NCBI RefSeq assembly: GCF_016863255.1
Contig: NZ_BOON01000019.1
Coordinates: 1 to 64,000 of the forward strand
DNA: 64,000 nt
From: Planosporangium mesophilum
Lineage (GTDB): Bacteria; Actinomycetota; Actinomycetes; Mycobacteriales; Micromonosporaceae
Direction: 5' to 3'
Shown: positions 8,256-17,251 of the stretch, piece by piece
How positions within the stretch are numbered: position 1 is the first letter of the stretch
How the letters are laid out: each line of letters begins with the position of its first letter
Notes under the pieces: generated by a model
Told to the model about the DNA's origin: nothing
The model's input: the letters and a program-made list of their open reading frames with translations, nothing else
Database searches by the model: none
Position numbers and translations under genes: made by a program

Positions 8256-8504
8256 TAGTTACCGACCCGCCATCCAACCGGTCACCCCCTGGATACACCT
8301 AACGGATCTTCCGGAGTCCGTTGCATTGCCTAGCGCTCTGGTGGGGCATAGCGTTTGTCTCCACGACGCCGACGTCCTGCTGCCTGGTGGCGAGCCGCCG
8401 CCGACCTGCTCGCCGCCGGACTCCGGTTGCGGCTCCCCGAGCGGCCGGTAGATCCGGAGCACAGACCGATCCGGCGACCCCATCCATGTGCACAAGGAGC
8501 AACA

Positions 8505-9995
8505 GTGACGTCCGGACAGCCGAGCATTGACGCCCCAGCGCCGATCAGCCGACCGACCCTCAGCGACGGTTCGCTGTTCATCGGCGGGGCCCGGCAGGAC
8601 GCCCTCTCCGGGCGGCGACGCGAGGTCATCGACCCCTCCACCGGCAAACAGATCGGTACCGTCGCCGACGGCGACGCGCAGGACATCGACGTCGCCGTCC
8701 GGGCCGCCCGCACCGCCTTCGACGACGGCCCCTGGCGGCGCACTCCGCCGCGGGAGCGGGCCCGGGTCCTGATGAGGGCCGCCGAGCTGCTCAGGCAGCG
8801 GACCGACGAGCTGATCGCGCTGGAGAGCGTCGACGCGGGCAAGCCGGTGAGCCTGTGCCGCATCATCGACGTGGCCAACACGATCTCGCACTTCGAGTAC
8901 TACGGCGGCCTGGCGCAGGGCCTCGGCGGCGCGACCCGCCAGACCGCCTTCCCGTCGATGGCGTACACGGTTCCGGAGCCGATCGGTGTGATCGGCGCGA
9001 TCACGCCGTTCAACTTCCCGATGATCCTGTCGACCAGCAAGATCGCTCCGGCCCTCGCGGCGGGCAACACGATGGTGCACAAGCCGGCGGAGGACACCCC
9101 GCTCACCGCGCTGGTGATCGCGGAGGTCCTGAGCGAGGCCGGCCTGCCCGACGGCGTACTGAACGTCGTCACCGGTGGCGTCGAGGCGGGTGACGCCGTG
9201 GTCCGGCACCCCGGCGTCGACAAGATCGCCTTCACCGGCTCCACCCTCGTCGGCCGGAAGATCGCCAGTACCGCGGGCGACAGCCTCAAGCCGGTCACCC
9301 TCGAACTCGGCGGCAAGTCCGCGCAGATCATCTTCGAGGACGCCGACCTGGACATCGCGATCGGCAAGGCGATCGAGGCGTTCGTCTTCAACACCGGCCA
9401 GTTCTGCATGGGCGGCACCCGCCTCCTGGTCGCGCGTCCGCTGTTCGACGCGGTCAGCAAGGCCGTCGCCGGCGCCGCCGGCGGCGTACCGCTCGGTGAC
9501 CCGTTCGACCCGGCGACCGTGATCGGCCCGATCGCGGGAGCGCGGCACCTGGAGAAGATCGAACGGTACGTGGAGCTGGCGCGCTCCGAGCCCGGCGCGG
9601 AGATCCTCACCGGTGGTCACCGCATCGACCTGGACGGCGGTTACTACTACGCCCCCACGGTCGTCGTCGGCATGGCCAACGACTCCCGGCTGGTACAGGA
9701 GGAGGTGTTCGGCCCGGTCCTCACCATCCAGCCCTTCGACACCGAGGACGAGGCCGTCGCGCTCGCCAACAGCACCCGGTACGGCCTGGCCGCGGGCCTG
9801 CACACCCGCGACCTGAACCGCGCACACCGGGTCGCCTCGCGGCTGCAGGCCGGCATCGTCTGGGTCAACACCTGGGGCCTGATGGACCCGGCGGTGCCGT
9901 TCGGCGGGGTAAAGCAGTCCGGGTACGGCCGCGAGTACGGCCCCGAAGGCCTGGCCGAGTACCTCGACACCAAGTCGGTCGTCATCGCGATGTGA
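8505..9995 (+). CDS. NAD(P)-dependent aldehyde dehydrogenase
   Basis: 496 residues, full length for the ALDH superfamily. The catalytic Cys is C301 in NTGQFCMGG, the general base E267 in LELGGKS, and the oxyanion Asn N170 in TPFNFP. The cofactor loop GSTLVGRKI is at 245-253 and EVFGPVL lies near the C-terminus. It oxidises an aldehyde to the acid; the fold resembles betaine-aldehyde or aromatic-aldehyde dehydrogenases, but substrate calls from sequence are unreliable. The GTG at 8505 has AAGGAG 5 nt upstream. The 249 nt before it hold no recognised feature. It ends before a pair of strong hairpins. Confidence 0.92.
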   Translation: MTSGQPSIDAPAPISRPTLSDGSLFIGGARQDALSGRRREVIDPSTGKQIGTVADGDAQDIDVAVRAARTAFDDGPWRRTPPRERARVLMRAAELLRQRTDELIALESVDAGKPVSLCRIIDVANTISHFEYYGGLAQGLGGATRQTAFPSMAYTVPEPIGVIGAITPFNFPMILSTSKIAPALAAGNTMVHKPAEDTPLTALVIAEVLSEAGLPDGVLNVVTGGVEAGDAVVRHPGVDKIAFTGSTLVGRKIASTAGDSLKPVTLELGGKSAQIIFEDADLDIAIGKAIEAFVFNTGQFCMGGTRLLVARPLFDAVSKAVAGAAGGVPLGDPFDPATVIGPIAGARHLEKIERYVELARSEPGAEILTGGHRIDLDGGYYYAPTVVVGMANDSRLVQEEVFGPVLTIQPFDTEDEAVALANSTRYGLAAGLHTRDLNRAHRVASRLQAGIVWVNTWGLMDPAVPFGGVKQSGYGREYGPEGLAEYLDTKSVVIAM

Positions 9996-10010
9996 CCGCG
10001 GTCCGTAGCC

Positions 10011-10043
10011 GCAGCAGCCGCCGGGTCACCCGGCGGCTGCTGC
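10011..10043. terminator. 16-bp perfect hairpin downstream of the ALDH gene
   Basis: A perfect inverted repeat (arms 10011-10026 and 10028-10043, arm sequence GCAGCAGCCGCCGGGT) in the 106-nt gap between two convergent genes. There is no U tract, as usual for actinobacterial terminators. It probably serves both strands. Confidence 0.75.
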
Positions 10044-10053
10044 GTTGTCGGGA

Positions 10054-10084
10054 CCGGCCACGTCGACGGTGTCGACGTGGCCGG
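10054..10084. terminator. 14-bp perfect hairpin upstream of the peroxidase stop
   Basis: Arms 10054-10067 and 10071-10084 (CCGGCCACGTCGAC and its complement) with a 3-nt loop, 10 nt after the first hairpin. Two stacked hairpins between convergent ALDH and peroxidase genes look like a back-to-back bidirectional terminator. Confidence 0.7.
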
Positions 10085-10101
10085 CAGTGATGGTTGGGTC
10101 G

Positions 10102-11766
10102 TCAGCCGAGCGGGTTGAGCTTTTCGGCCTTGCCCTCGAAGGCGAACAGCAACAGGTCGACCATTCGGAAGGTGCCGTTGTCGGGGCCCAGGGTCGGTCG
10201 CCACGACGGGTCGCGCAGGATCGAGGTCCGGCTCGCCTCCATGGCCCGGTGGAACACCTCGGCGACGATCCGGCCGCCGACGCCGTTGAGACGGCCCTGG
10301 TTGAACTCGGCCTCGCGCAGCACGTAGAACCACAGGGGCGTGTTGGCGGTGAGGGCGTCTTTCTGCTGCTGGCTCAGGTCGTCCAGGACGGCGCCGTCGT
10401 TGCCGCCGAGGATCTGGTCGGGCTTGAGCGGCTCCATGTCGAACAGGTCTGCCATCTGCTGGCCGCTGGCGAGCCGGACCATGAACGCCCGGGTGAGGTT
10501 GCGGAAGGCGAGGTTGCGTTGGATCGGCGGCGGCGTGGCGTCGCGGGTGCCGAACGAGCCCAGCGGCAGGTTCTGCAGCGGGTCGACCAGCCGGGTGTCG
10601 ATGCGCTGGGTGACGTTGAGCCCGGGGCCGTCCGTGACGACGAGGTCCTCGCGTCCGGCCTCCCTGAAGTCGTACAGCCGGCGGAAGTCGACGATCCAGT
10701 TGGTGGGCAGCCGTTCGAACGCCCCCGACTCGGGATTGTCGAGTTCCCCGTCCGGGGAGAGGTTGCCGCTGGTACCGGAGAACCGGAACAGCAGGTCGAG
10801 CGTGGCGATCCCGAAGGCCGACTGGCTGTTGAAGATGCGGTTCCACTGGTAGGCACCGCGGATCATGCTGTGGCCGAGCCGGTAGCCGGCCACCGAGAAC
10901 TCGATCGGCATGGTGGGCCGGTCGCCGGGCTTGACCCAGCGGTACCGGCGCCGCTCCTGGTTGCCGGGTGACACCTCGAAGAACTTCCGACCGTTGGTGA
11001 ACACGTCGTCGACGATCTCCGGGGAGACGATGCGCGGCAGGAAGTCGGTGCGCAGCATCCACTGGTAGTGCTTGACCACCAGCGCGCGGGCGGCGTGGAA
11101 CAGCAGCAGGCCGGTCAGTCCCGCGGTCGCCAACTGGTCGACCACGCGGTTGTGGAAACGCAGGAACGCCGCGTGGGTCTGGGCCACGGCGAGGTTCTCG
11201 TCGTTGCGCGGGTCGGGAATGACCGCGGCCTGCCGGGCGGCCTTCGTGGAGCCGTGTCCGGCGCGCGGCAGGTCGAACCCTTCGAGATCCTGGTTGGTGA
11301 CCGGGTCGATCGGTACCGCGGCGGTCTTACCGACCTTCAGGTGCACCGAGTCAGCGGCGTAGAACCTGCTGTCGTCCTTGTCGTGGGGGCCCCGACCGTA
11401 CAGCGAGTCCAGGTCGAGCGCCGGCGAACGGCCCTGCAGCAGTTCGTCGACGGACACGTCCGAGCCGAAGGCCACGGCGGTGGCGTCCATGGTCAGGTCG
11501 TGGTCGACGAACTGGCCGAGGTAGGTGAACCCGGCGGGGATGGCCGGGTTCGCCGAGTCGCTCGAGGGACCGGTCACCATGGCCTGCGCCACGGCCGCCC
11601 GGATGCTCTCCTCCAGCGGGACACCCTCCGGGCCCAGCCGGGAGAATCGGAACTTACGCAGTTCGGCGGTGGTCGAAGGGCGCTCGGCCACCGGCTGGCC
11701 CTGGTCGTCGAAGGACAACAGTCCCTCCCCGACCACGAAGTAGTCGTCCCGCATGTGCCGTTTCAT
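10102..11766 (-). CDS. Animal-type haem peroxidase (peroxidase/cyclooxygenase superfamily)
   Basis: 554 residues. The distal haem site is GQFVDHDLTMD (H89 with Asp 90), followed by DPRNDENLAVAQTHAAFLRFHN (catalytic Arg near 187), and the proximal His in GYRLGHSMIRGAY (H299). These are the hallmarks of animal haem-dependent peroxidases (peroxicin/peroxidockerin-like bacterial groups), which make hypohalous acids or oxidise small molecules with H2O2. No signal peptide is evident, which is unusual for a protein of this class. The start at 11766 has GGGAGGAA 8 nt upstream. The 268 nt beyond it, up to the GntR gene, have no recognised gene and should contain its promoter. Confidence 0.9.
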   Translation of the reverse strand: MKRHMRDDYFVVGEGLLSFDDQGQPVAERPSTTAELRKFRFSRLGPEGVPLEESIRAAVAQAMVTGPSSDSANPAIPAGFTYLGQFVDHDLTMDATAVAFGSDVSVDELLQGRSPALDLDSLYGRGPHDKDDSRFYAADSVHLKVGKTAAVPIDPVTNQDLEGFDLPRAGHGSTKAARQAAVIPDPRNDENLAVAQTHAAFLRFHNRVVDQLATAGLTGLLLFHAARALVVKHYQWMLRTDFLPRIVSPEIVDDVFTNGRKFFEVSPGNQERRRYRWVKPGDRPTMPIEFSVAGYRLGHSMIRGAYQWNRIFNSQSAFGIATLDLLFRFSGTSGNLSPDGELDNPESGAFERLPTNWIVDFRRLYDFREAGREDLVVTDGPGLNVTQRIDTRLVDPLQNLPLGSFGTRDATPPPIQRNLAFRNLTRAFMVRLASGQQMADLFDMEPLKPDQILGGNDGAVLDDLSQQQKDALTANTPLWFYVLREAEFNQGRLNGVGGRIVAEVFHRAMEASRTSILRDPSWRPTLGPDNGTFRMVDLLLFAFEGKAEKLNPLG

Positions 11767-12034
11767 CAGTCGTTCCTCCCTCGTGATGACCGGCACCCCA
11801 GGAAGGACCGCCGGCGACGGAGCCGGCAGGCACGCACCGTGAAAGCACATGCAGACGTATTCAGCCGTTGCCCCGCGTGCGGTCCGTCCACTCTGGACCG
11901 CGAGCCGGCCGGTCCGGCACAGCGTTGCGAATGCCGGTCACGGCGACTTGATTCGACGGTCGCACACCACCACCGTTGATTCGAACGAGTGTCCTCTATG
12001 CGACCCGAGTCGGCGTTCGATACGACAGTCCCGG

Positions 12035-12697
12035 TCAGTGCCGCCCGAGGAGATTGTCGGCGACGTTCTCCAGATGACGGCGCATGGCGGCCTGCGCGCC
12101 GTCGGGATCGCGGTCGCGGAGCGCGTCCACAATGGTCGTGTGCTCGGCGTGGTAGCAGCGGCGCCGCTCGGTACTTGAGGTACGCCGCTTGAGGCTGCCC
12201 CAGACGGGCAACTGGCGGGCCGTGTTCATGACGTCGAACATGTTCATGAGCAGGCCGTTGTGCGCGGCCTCGGCGATGGCGCGGTGGAGTTTGCCGTCCC
12301 ACCGCTCGAAGGCTTCGAACTCGTCACTGTCCCCGCCGCGCTCCAGGCACTGCGAGATGCGCTCGAGGTCGGCCTGGGTGGCGACCCGGGCGGCGAGCGC
12401 GGCGACCGGCGGTTCGAGGACGAGTCGGACCTGCATGATCTCCGCGGGGCTGGTGTCGGCCGGCGCGGCGCGTGCGGCCTCAACGGCGGCCTCGGTGAGA
12501 AACGTGCCGCGCCCGACGTGGCGGACGACCACCCCGTCGCGTTCGAGGATCTCGAGGGCGCGCCGGATCGCGCTCCGCGGCGCGGCGAGCCGCTCGACGA
12601 GAGCGCGCTCCGTGGGCAGCTTGGACCCGGGCCCGAAGCTGCCGTCCTGAGCACCCTCGGCCAGCAGGGACCGCAGCGACTGCTCCACCGACATCAC
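12035..12697 (-). CDS. GntR-family (FadR/FCD) transcriptional regulator
   Basis: 220 residues: an N-terminal winged helix (GPGSKLPTERALVERLAAPRSAIRRALEILERDGVVVRHVGRGTFL-type region, residues about 22-67) and a C-terminal FCD helical ligand domain. The latter carries the metal/ligand-binding histidines in WDGKLHRAIAEAAHN and CYHAEHTTIVDAL. It starts at GTG 12697 or ATG 12694 and is divergent from the FAH hydrolase gene across a region with five ATTGGT/ACCAAT boxes, so it most likely represses that operon in response to an organic acid. Confidence 0.9.
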   Translation of the reverse strand: MMSVEQSLRSLLAEGAQDGSFGPGSKLPTERALVERLAAPRSAIRRALEILERDGVVVRHVGRGTFLTEAAVEAARAAPADTSPAEIMQVRLVLEPPVAALAARVATQADLERISQCLERGGDSDEFEAFERWDGKLHRAIAEAAHNGLLMNMFDVMNTARQLPVWGSLKRRTSSTERRRCYHAEHTTIVDALRDRDPDGAQAAMRRHLENVADNLLGRH

Positions 12698-12718
12698 GCC
12701 GGCAGCCTACCGTCTCGA

Positions 12719-12832
12719 ACCAATCAGGACCAATCTCAACTATCAATAATTGCGGAACTTCCCCCTCGACAGGCGCTTTCAAAGAGGCGTAGCGTGACCG
12801 CAACACATTGGTATCAATTGGTTCAGATTGGT
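12719..12832. promoter_or_regulatory. Phased ATTGGT/ACCAAT operator array between GntR and FAH genes
   Basis: ACCAAT occurs at 12719-12724 and 12729-12734, on the regulator side. Its complement ATTGGT occurs at 12807-12812, 12817-12822 and 12827-12832, on the catabolic side. Every step within a group is exactly 10 bp, one helical turn. A candidate promoter for the catabolic genes is TCGACA (12766-12771), 18 bp, TAGCGT (12790-12795), which would place the three-box group just downstream of the transcription start. No Shine-Dalgarno sequence is seen before the ATG at 12839, because the third box occupies that place. Confidence 0.65.
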
Positions 12833-12838
12833 TGCGCA

Positions 12839-13723
12839 ATGAAGCTGGTGACGCTGTCCACGGAATCGGGCCGCCGGGTCGGCGTCGTGGATGCCTCGGC
12901 GCGCACGGTCCGCGACGTGAGCGACCTGCTGCCGGCCGGCTCCGGGATGCTCGAGGTGATCGAGGGCTGGGCCGAGTTCGGCCCGCTGCTCGCGGAGCGC
13001 GCTGACTCCCTGCCCGCACAGCCGCTCGAGTCGGTACAGCTACTGGCTCCCCTGCCCTCACCGCGGCGCAACATCTTCTGCGTGGGCAAGAACTACCAGG
13101 AGCACGTGGTCGAATTCGGCCGCAGCGGCTACGACAGCCCGGACCGCTCCGAGGCCATGCCGGAACACCCCGTGCTGTTCAGCAAGGCCACGACCGCGGT
13201 CAACGGCCCGTACTCCGACATCGATCCGCACCACGGCGTCACGGCCGAACTGGACTACGAGGCCGAACTCGCGGTGATCGTCGGCCGCGGTGGCCGCCGC
13301 ATCCCCCGCGACGAGGCGTTCGACCACGTCTGGGGGTACACGATCATCAACGACGTCACCGCCCGGGACCTGCAGCGGGCCCACAAGCAGTGGCTGCTCG
13401 GCAAGTCGCTCGACACGCACTGCCCGATGGGTCCGTACGCGGTGACCGTCGACGAGGTCCCGGACGTGACCGCGCTGCTGGTCGAGAGCTTCGTCAACGG
13501 GGAGCGCCGCCAGTCGGCGCCGGTCAAGGACCTGATCTTCGACATCCCCGACCTGATCGCCACCCTGTCGGCCGGCATCACCCTGCTGCCCGGCGACATC
13601 ATCGCCACCGGCACGCCGGCCGGGGTCGGCATCGGCTTCGACCCACCCCGCTTCCTGTCCAGCGGCGACGTCGTCGAGGTCGCGATCACCGGCCTGGGCG
13701 CTCAGCGCAACCGCGTCGCCTGA
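12839..13723 (+). CDS. Fumarylacetoacetate hydrolase (FAH)-family protein
   Basis: 294 residues: a small N-terminal domain, then the FAH fold. The Mg2+ ligands are E141 and E143 in DYEAELAVIVG and D172 in IINDVTARDLQ. GKSLDTHCPMGPY and GDIIATGTPAGVG are family signatures. Members cleave or hydrate 2-keto acids (fumarylpyruvate hydrolase, HpcE-type isomerase, diketo-acid hydrolase). A frame extending upstream to 12260 lies inside the GntR gene and is rejected. It is the first gene of an operon with an alpha/beta hydrolase and an amidohydrolase under GntR control. Confidence 0.9.
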   Translation: MKLVTLSTESGRRVGVVDASARTVRDVSDLLPAGSGMLEVIEGWAEFGPLLAERADSLPAQPLESVQLLAPLPSPRRNIFCVGKNYQEHVVEFGRSGYDSPDRSEAMPEHPVLFSKATTAVNGPYSDIDPHHGVTAELDYEAELAVIVGRGGRRIPRDEAFDHVWGYTIINDVTARDLQRAHKQWLLGKSLDTHCPMGPYAVTVDEVPDVTALLVESFVNGERRQSAPVKDLIFDIPDLIATLSAGITLLPGDIIATGTPAGVGIGFDPPRFLSSGDVVEVAITGLGAQRNRVA

Positions 13724-13749
13724 ACCCGTACGAGAGAACGAGGAGAGTT

Positions 13750-14511
13750 GTGGAGATCAACGGCAAGGAGCTCGCGGTCGAGGTCGACGGGGCGGGCCCC
13801 GCTGTCCTGATGGTGCACGGCCTGGGCGGAACGTCGAACTTCTACCAGGTGCAGGCCGACGCCCTGGCTGAGCGATTCCGGGTGATCCGGGTCGACTCCG
13901 CCGGCGCCGGCCGGTCCGAACTCGGCGACGACATCAGCATCTCCGGGCACGCGGACGACCTCGCGGCCGTCCTGGACGCGCTCGACGTCAGCAGCGCCAC
14001 GGTCGTCGGGCACTCCATGGGTACGCTCGTGGTCCGCGACCTCGCCGCCCGGTACCCGGACAAGGTGGACGGCCTGGTGCTGCTGGGCGCGGTACGCGAG
14101 CCCACCGACGCCGCCCGTCAGGCCCAGCGCGACCGCGCCGCGACCCTGCGGGCGAAGGGCAGCGCCGCCGTCGCCCCGGGGGTGGTCGCCAACGCGCTGT
14201 CCGAGACCACCCGGCGGGACAGGCCGGAGGTCGCCGCGTTCGTCCGCGAACTCGTCATGCGCCAGGACGCCGAGGGCTACGCCCGCAACTGCGAGGCGCT
14301 GGCCGGCGCCGTCGATCCCGGTCCCGTCGGCTCCGAACTGCCGCTGCTGCTCATCACCGGCAGCGACGACAAGGTCGGTCCGCCGGAGGCGAGCCGGGAG
14401 ATCGCCGATGCCCACGGCTCGGCAACCGTCGAGGTCCTGCCCGGCGTCGGGCACTGGACCGCCCTCGAAGCCGCCGGTCCGGTCGCGGACCTGCTGCTCA
14501 AGTTCCTGTAA
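13750..14511 (+). CDS. Alpha/beta hydrolase (enol-lactonase-like)
   Basis: 253 residues. HGLGGTSNFYQ follows strand 3, the nucleophile elbow is VGHSMGT (S89), the acid lies in ITGSDDKVGPP and the His in PGVGHWTALE. The length and short cap resemble 3-oxoadipate enol-lactonase and C-C bond hydrolases. GTG 13750 has AGGAGAG immediately upstream, and the gap from the previous gene is 26 nt. Next to an FAH-family enzyme, a role in ring-cleavage or lactone degradation is plausible but inferred. Confidence 0.87.
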   Translation: MEINGKELAVEVDGAGPAVLMVHGLGGTSNFYQVQADALAERFRVIRVDSAGAGRSELGDDISISGHADDLAAVLDALDVSSATVVGHSMGTLVVRDLAARYPDKVDGLVLLGAVREPTDAARQAQRDRAATLRAKGSAAVAPGVVANALSETTRRDRPEVAAFVRELVMRQDAEGYARNCEALAGAVDPGPVGSELPLLLITGSDDKVGPPEASREIADAHGSATVEVLPGVGHWTALEAAGPVADLLLKFL

Positions 14512-14546
14512 CTCCCTCGCACCGCCCCTGCAGAGGAGACACCACG

Positions 14547-15851
14547 ATGCCCATCCCGACCAGCAAGGTCCTGTTCCGCAACGTCAGCATCCTCGACTCC
14601 ACCGGCGCCGATCCGTACCCCGGTGACGTCCTCGTCGAGAACAACCGCATCGCCTCCGTCGGCACCGTCGACCCCGACGCCGCCGCCGGGGCGCGGGTCA
14701 TCGAGGGCCGCGGCCGCACCCTGATGTCCGGCCTGTGCGACGCGCACACGCACTTCTCCTGGAACAACTCCGCCGACCTCGACGGCCTGGGCACCATGCC
14801 GGTCGAGGAGCACCTGCTCTTCTGCCTCGAGTCGGCCCGCACCTACATCGACTCCGGGTACACGATGTGCCTCGGGGCGGCCTCGGCCAAGCCGCGGCTC
14901 GACGTCGTCTGCCGGGACGCGATCAACGCCGGCCGCATCCCCGGCCCGCGGTACCTGGCCAACGGGCCGGAGATCGCCGTGACCGGTGGGGCGCTGATCC
15001 CGTCGATCACGAAGTTCGCCGACGGCCCCGAGGGCATGCGCAAGGCGGTCCGCGAGCTCATCGGGATCGGCGTGGACCAGATCAAGCTGTCGATGACCGG
15101 CGAGGAGATCACCGGCACGCTTCGTGCCGAGGACACCTACTTCTCCGATGAGGAAACCGCCGCCGCTGTCGCCGAGGCCCACCGCCGCGGCAAGCGCGTC
15201 TGCGCCCACGCGCGCAGCGCGGAGAGCGTGAAGATGTGCGTCCGCAACAAGGTCGACATCATCTACCACGCCAGCTTCACGGACGCCGAGGGCATGGACA
15301 TGCTCGAGGCCAACAAGGACTGGGTGTTCGTCGCCCCCGGCCTCAACTGGCTCGTCGCCACGCTCTACGAGGCCGAGTCGTTCGGCTTCCCGCAGGAGGC
15401 CGCCGAAGCCGTCGGGTACAAGAAGGAACTCGAGGTGGCGATCGAGGGCCTGCGCGAGATGCACCGGCGCGGCATCAGGGTGCTGCCCGGCGGTGACTAC
15501 GGCTTCGCGTGGACCCCGCACGGCACGTACGCCCGCGACCTCCAGCACTTCGTCGAACTGCTCGGTTTCACCCCGATGGAGGCGATCATCTCCGCCACCG
15601 CGTGGGGCGGCGAGATCATGCTGCAGCCCGACGAGCTCGGCAAGGTCCAGCCCGGCTACCTCGCCGACCTGCTGCTCGTCGACGGCGACCCGCTCGCCGA
15701 CATCACGATCCTGCAGGACCACGACCGGCTGAACTACATCATGAAGGACGGCAAGTTCCACAAGGAGCCGAGTACCGACGAAGCGCCCGCACCCGACCCG
15801 GCGAACATGCCCAGTACCGGTACGGAGCGCCTGGTTCAGCAGCGCGCCTGA
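14547..15851 (+). CDS. Amidohydrolase-family metal-dependent hydrolase
   Basis: 434 residues. The first metal motif HxH is in CDAHTHF (H67, H69). K180 in DQIKLSMTGEE is the position of the bridging, usually carboxylated, Lys. H221 (CAHARS), the His of IIYHASFTDAEG and the Asp in LPGGDYGFAW complete the site. It closely resembles the imidazolonepropionase/prolidase-like (Sgx-type) amidohydrolases that cut cyclic amides or peptides. The C-terminal tail is Pro/Ala-rich. It is the third gene of the GntR-divergent operon. Its stop lies inside a short tandem repeat. Confidence 0.9.
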   Translation: MPIPTSKVLFRNVSILDSTGADPYPGDVLVENNRIASVGTVDPDAAAGARVIEGRGRTLMSGLCDAHTHFSWNNSADLDGLGTMPVEEHLLFCLESARTYIDSGYTMCLGAASAKPRLDVVCRDAINAGRIPGPRYLANGPEIAVTGGALIPSITKFADGPEGMRKAVRELIGIGVDQIKLSMTGEEITGTLRAEDTYFSDEETAAAVAEAHRRGKRVCAHARSAESVKMCVRNKVDIIYHASFTDAEGMDMLEANKDWVFVAPGLNWLVATLYEAESFGFPQEAAEAVGYKKELEVAIEGLREMHRRGIRVLPGGDYGFAWTPHGTYARDLQHFVELLGFTPMEAIISATAWGGEIMLQPDELGKVQPGYLADLLLVDGDPLADITILQDHDRLNYIMKDGKFHKEPSTDEAPAPDPANMPSTGTERLVQQRA

Positions 15852-15886
15852 CGATTCGGCGCGCCTGACGATTCAGCGCGCCTGAC
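15842..15886 (+). repeat. 17-bp tandem repeat, 2.6 copies
   Basis: The unit GCGCGCCTGACGATTCG is repeated at 15842-15858, 15859-15875 (last base A) and 15876-15886 (partial). The first copy encodes the last residues and the TGA of the amidohydrolase; each copy carries a TGA. It probably arose by replication slippage. Confidence 0.85.
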
Positions 15887-15895
15887 CGACAAGCC

Positions 15896-15934
15896 GGAGC
15901 GCCGGCGGTCTACCCCCTGGGCCGCCGGCGCTCC
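15896..15934 (+). terminator. 13-bp perfect hairpin after the amidohydrolase operon
   Basis: Arms 15896-15908 (GGAGCGCCGGCGG) and 15922-15934 with a 13-nt loop, right after the tandem repeat and only 23 nt before the next start. It is likely to terminate the GntR-controlled operon, and may allow some read-through into the DUF1636 gene. Confidence 0.7.
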
Positions 15935-15956
15935 CCTACCCGTCGGAGGTCGGACC

Positions 15957-16307
15957 GTGACCCTGCTGATCTGCCGCACCTGCCCCCGCTACGACACCCG
16001 TACCAGCGGCGAGTTCGGCCGTCGGCTGACCGCCGCCATCGCTGACATCGAACCCGAGACCGCCGTGATGATCCGCAATGTGCAGTGCCTCGGCGGCTGC
16101 CCCGACGACGGCGTCGTCGCCGTCGACGGGCCCGGCAAGGCCCGGGTCCGCTTCACCGGGCTCACCGAGACCGCCGCCGCGGCCGTCCTCGCCGCCGCGG
16201 CGGCCCACCATGCCAGTACGAGCGGGGCACCCGCCGAGTGGGAGGTCCCCGCCGAACTGGTCGACCACCTCAGCTCGGTCACCGTCAAGCGGCTGCCGCG
16301 CGGGTAG
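15957..16307 (+). CDS. DUF1636-family small Cys-rich protein
   Basis: 116 residues. CRTCP (C6, C9) and CLGGCPDDG (C44, C48) give a thioredoxin-like [2Fe-2S] ferredoxin pattern typical of the DUF1636 family, often found with metal or cobalamin-linked genes. GTG 15957 has GGAGG 6 nt upstream. It follows a hairpin, so it may have its own promoter or be a read-through gene. The function is unknown. Confidence 0.78.
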   Translation: MTLLICRTCPRYDTRTSGEFGRRLTAAIADIEPETAVMIRNVQCLGGCPDDGVVAVDGPGKARVRFTGLTETAAAAVLAAAAAHHASTSGAPAEWEVPAELVDHLSSVTVKRLPRG

Positions 16308-16341
16308 CCGCCGTCAGACATCAGCGCGCCGTACGCGCAGC

Positions 16342-17223
16342 TCAGCGCACCGTTCGCGGTCGGCGACGGGCGAAGTCGTCGGCGATCTCGTCGAACGTCA
16401 CCCAGCGGACTCCGTCGTGACCGCCGATGTACTCGATCAACCGCTCGTGCATCAGCAGTACCTGCGGACGTCCCGACACGTCGGGGTGGATCGTCATCGT
16501 GAAGACCGCGTAGTCGCATTCCCGGTACACCCAGTCGAACTGGTCACGCCACATCTGCTCGATGTCGCGGGGGTTGACGAAGCCGTGGCTGTTCGGGCTC
16601 GCCTTGATGAACATCATCGGCGGGAGGTCGTCGAGGTACCAGTTGGCGGGGATTTCGATCAGGTCCGTCTCCTCGCCCCGGACCAGGGGCTTCATCCACT
16701 CGTCCGCGTTCTTGTCGAGGTCGATCTTCGTCCAGTTGTCGCCGACCCGGACGTAGTACGGCTCGAAGTCGCGGTGCATCAGCGAGTGGTCGTACTTGAT
16801 GCCCCGGTCGAGCAGCAGTTCGTTGGTGATCGGGCTGAACTCCCACCAGGGCGCGACGTAGCCGGTCGGCGCCTTCGCCCGCTGGGTGATCAGCTCGATG
16901 CAGCGGTCGAGGACGGCGATCTCCTGCTCGCGGCTCATCGCGATCGGGTTCTCGTGGCTGTACCCGTGCACCCCGATCTCGTGCCCGGCCGCTACGCAGG
17001 CGTCGAACTGTTCGGGAAAGGTCTCGATGGAGTGGCCCGGCCAGAAGAACGTCTGGGTGAGCTGGTAGCGGCGGAACAGTTCGAGCAGCCTCGGCACCCC
17101 GACCTCGCCGGCGAACATGCCGCGCGAGATGTCGTCCGGGGAGTTCTCTCCCCCGTACGATCCGAGCCAGCCGCCGACCGCGTCGATGTCGACGCCGTAG
17201 GACACCAGGATCTCCTTGGCCAT
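16342..17223 (-). CDS. Polysaccharide deacetylase-family amidohydrolase (PuuE/allantoinase-like)
   Basis: 293 residues, cytoplasmic, with no signal peptide. The NodB-fold metal site is visible: D12/D14 in [10 protein letters not shown], and the H-x3-H pair in [10 protein letters not shown] (H86, H90). The closest type I can recall is the PuuE/peptidoglycan deacetylase-like group acting on amides such as allantoin rather than on polymers; this fits the neighbouring asparaginase and acetamidase. The ATG at 17223 has AAGGAGG about 9 nt upstream. It is coupled within an operon to the asparaginase (28-nt gap). Confidence 0.82.
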   Translation of the reverse strand: MAKEILVSYGVDIDAVGGWLGSYGGENSPDDISRGMFAGEVGVPRLLELFRRYQLTQTFFWPGHSIETFPEQFDACVAAGHEIGVHGYSHENPIAMSREQEIAVLDRCIELITQRAKAPTGYVAPWWEFSPITNELLLDRGIKYDHSLMHRDFEPYYVRVGDNWTKIDLDKNADEWMKPLVRGEETDLIEIPANWYLDDLPPMMFIKASPNSHGFVNPRDIEQMWRDQFDWVYRECDYAVFTMTIHPDVSGRPQVLLMHERLIEYIGGHDGVRWVTFDEIADDFARRRPRTVR

Positions 17224-17251
17224 CCGGTCATCCTCCTTCGCTCGCCGGGCG

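Noticed and set aside
8256..8504. Promoter hexamers before the ALDH gene (TTGCAT ... CATAGC)
   Set aside because: No pair with acceptable spacing was found.
12260..12838. Upstream extension of the FAH hydrolase frame
   Set aside because: It is antisense to the GntR gene; the protein family begins at the Met at 12839.
15842..15886. Tandem 17-bp repeats as a CRISPR array
   Set aside because: The units abut without spacers and number fewer than three.
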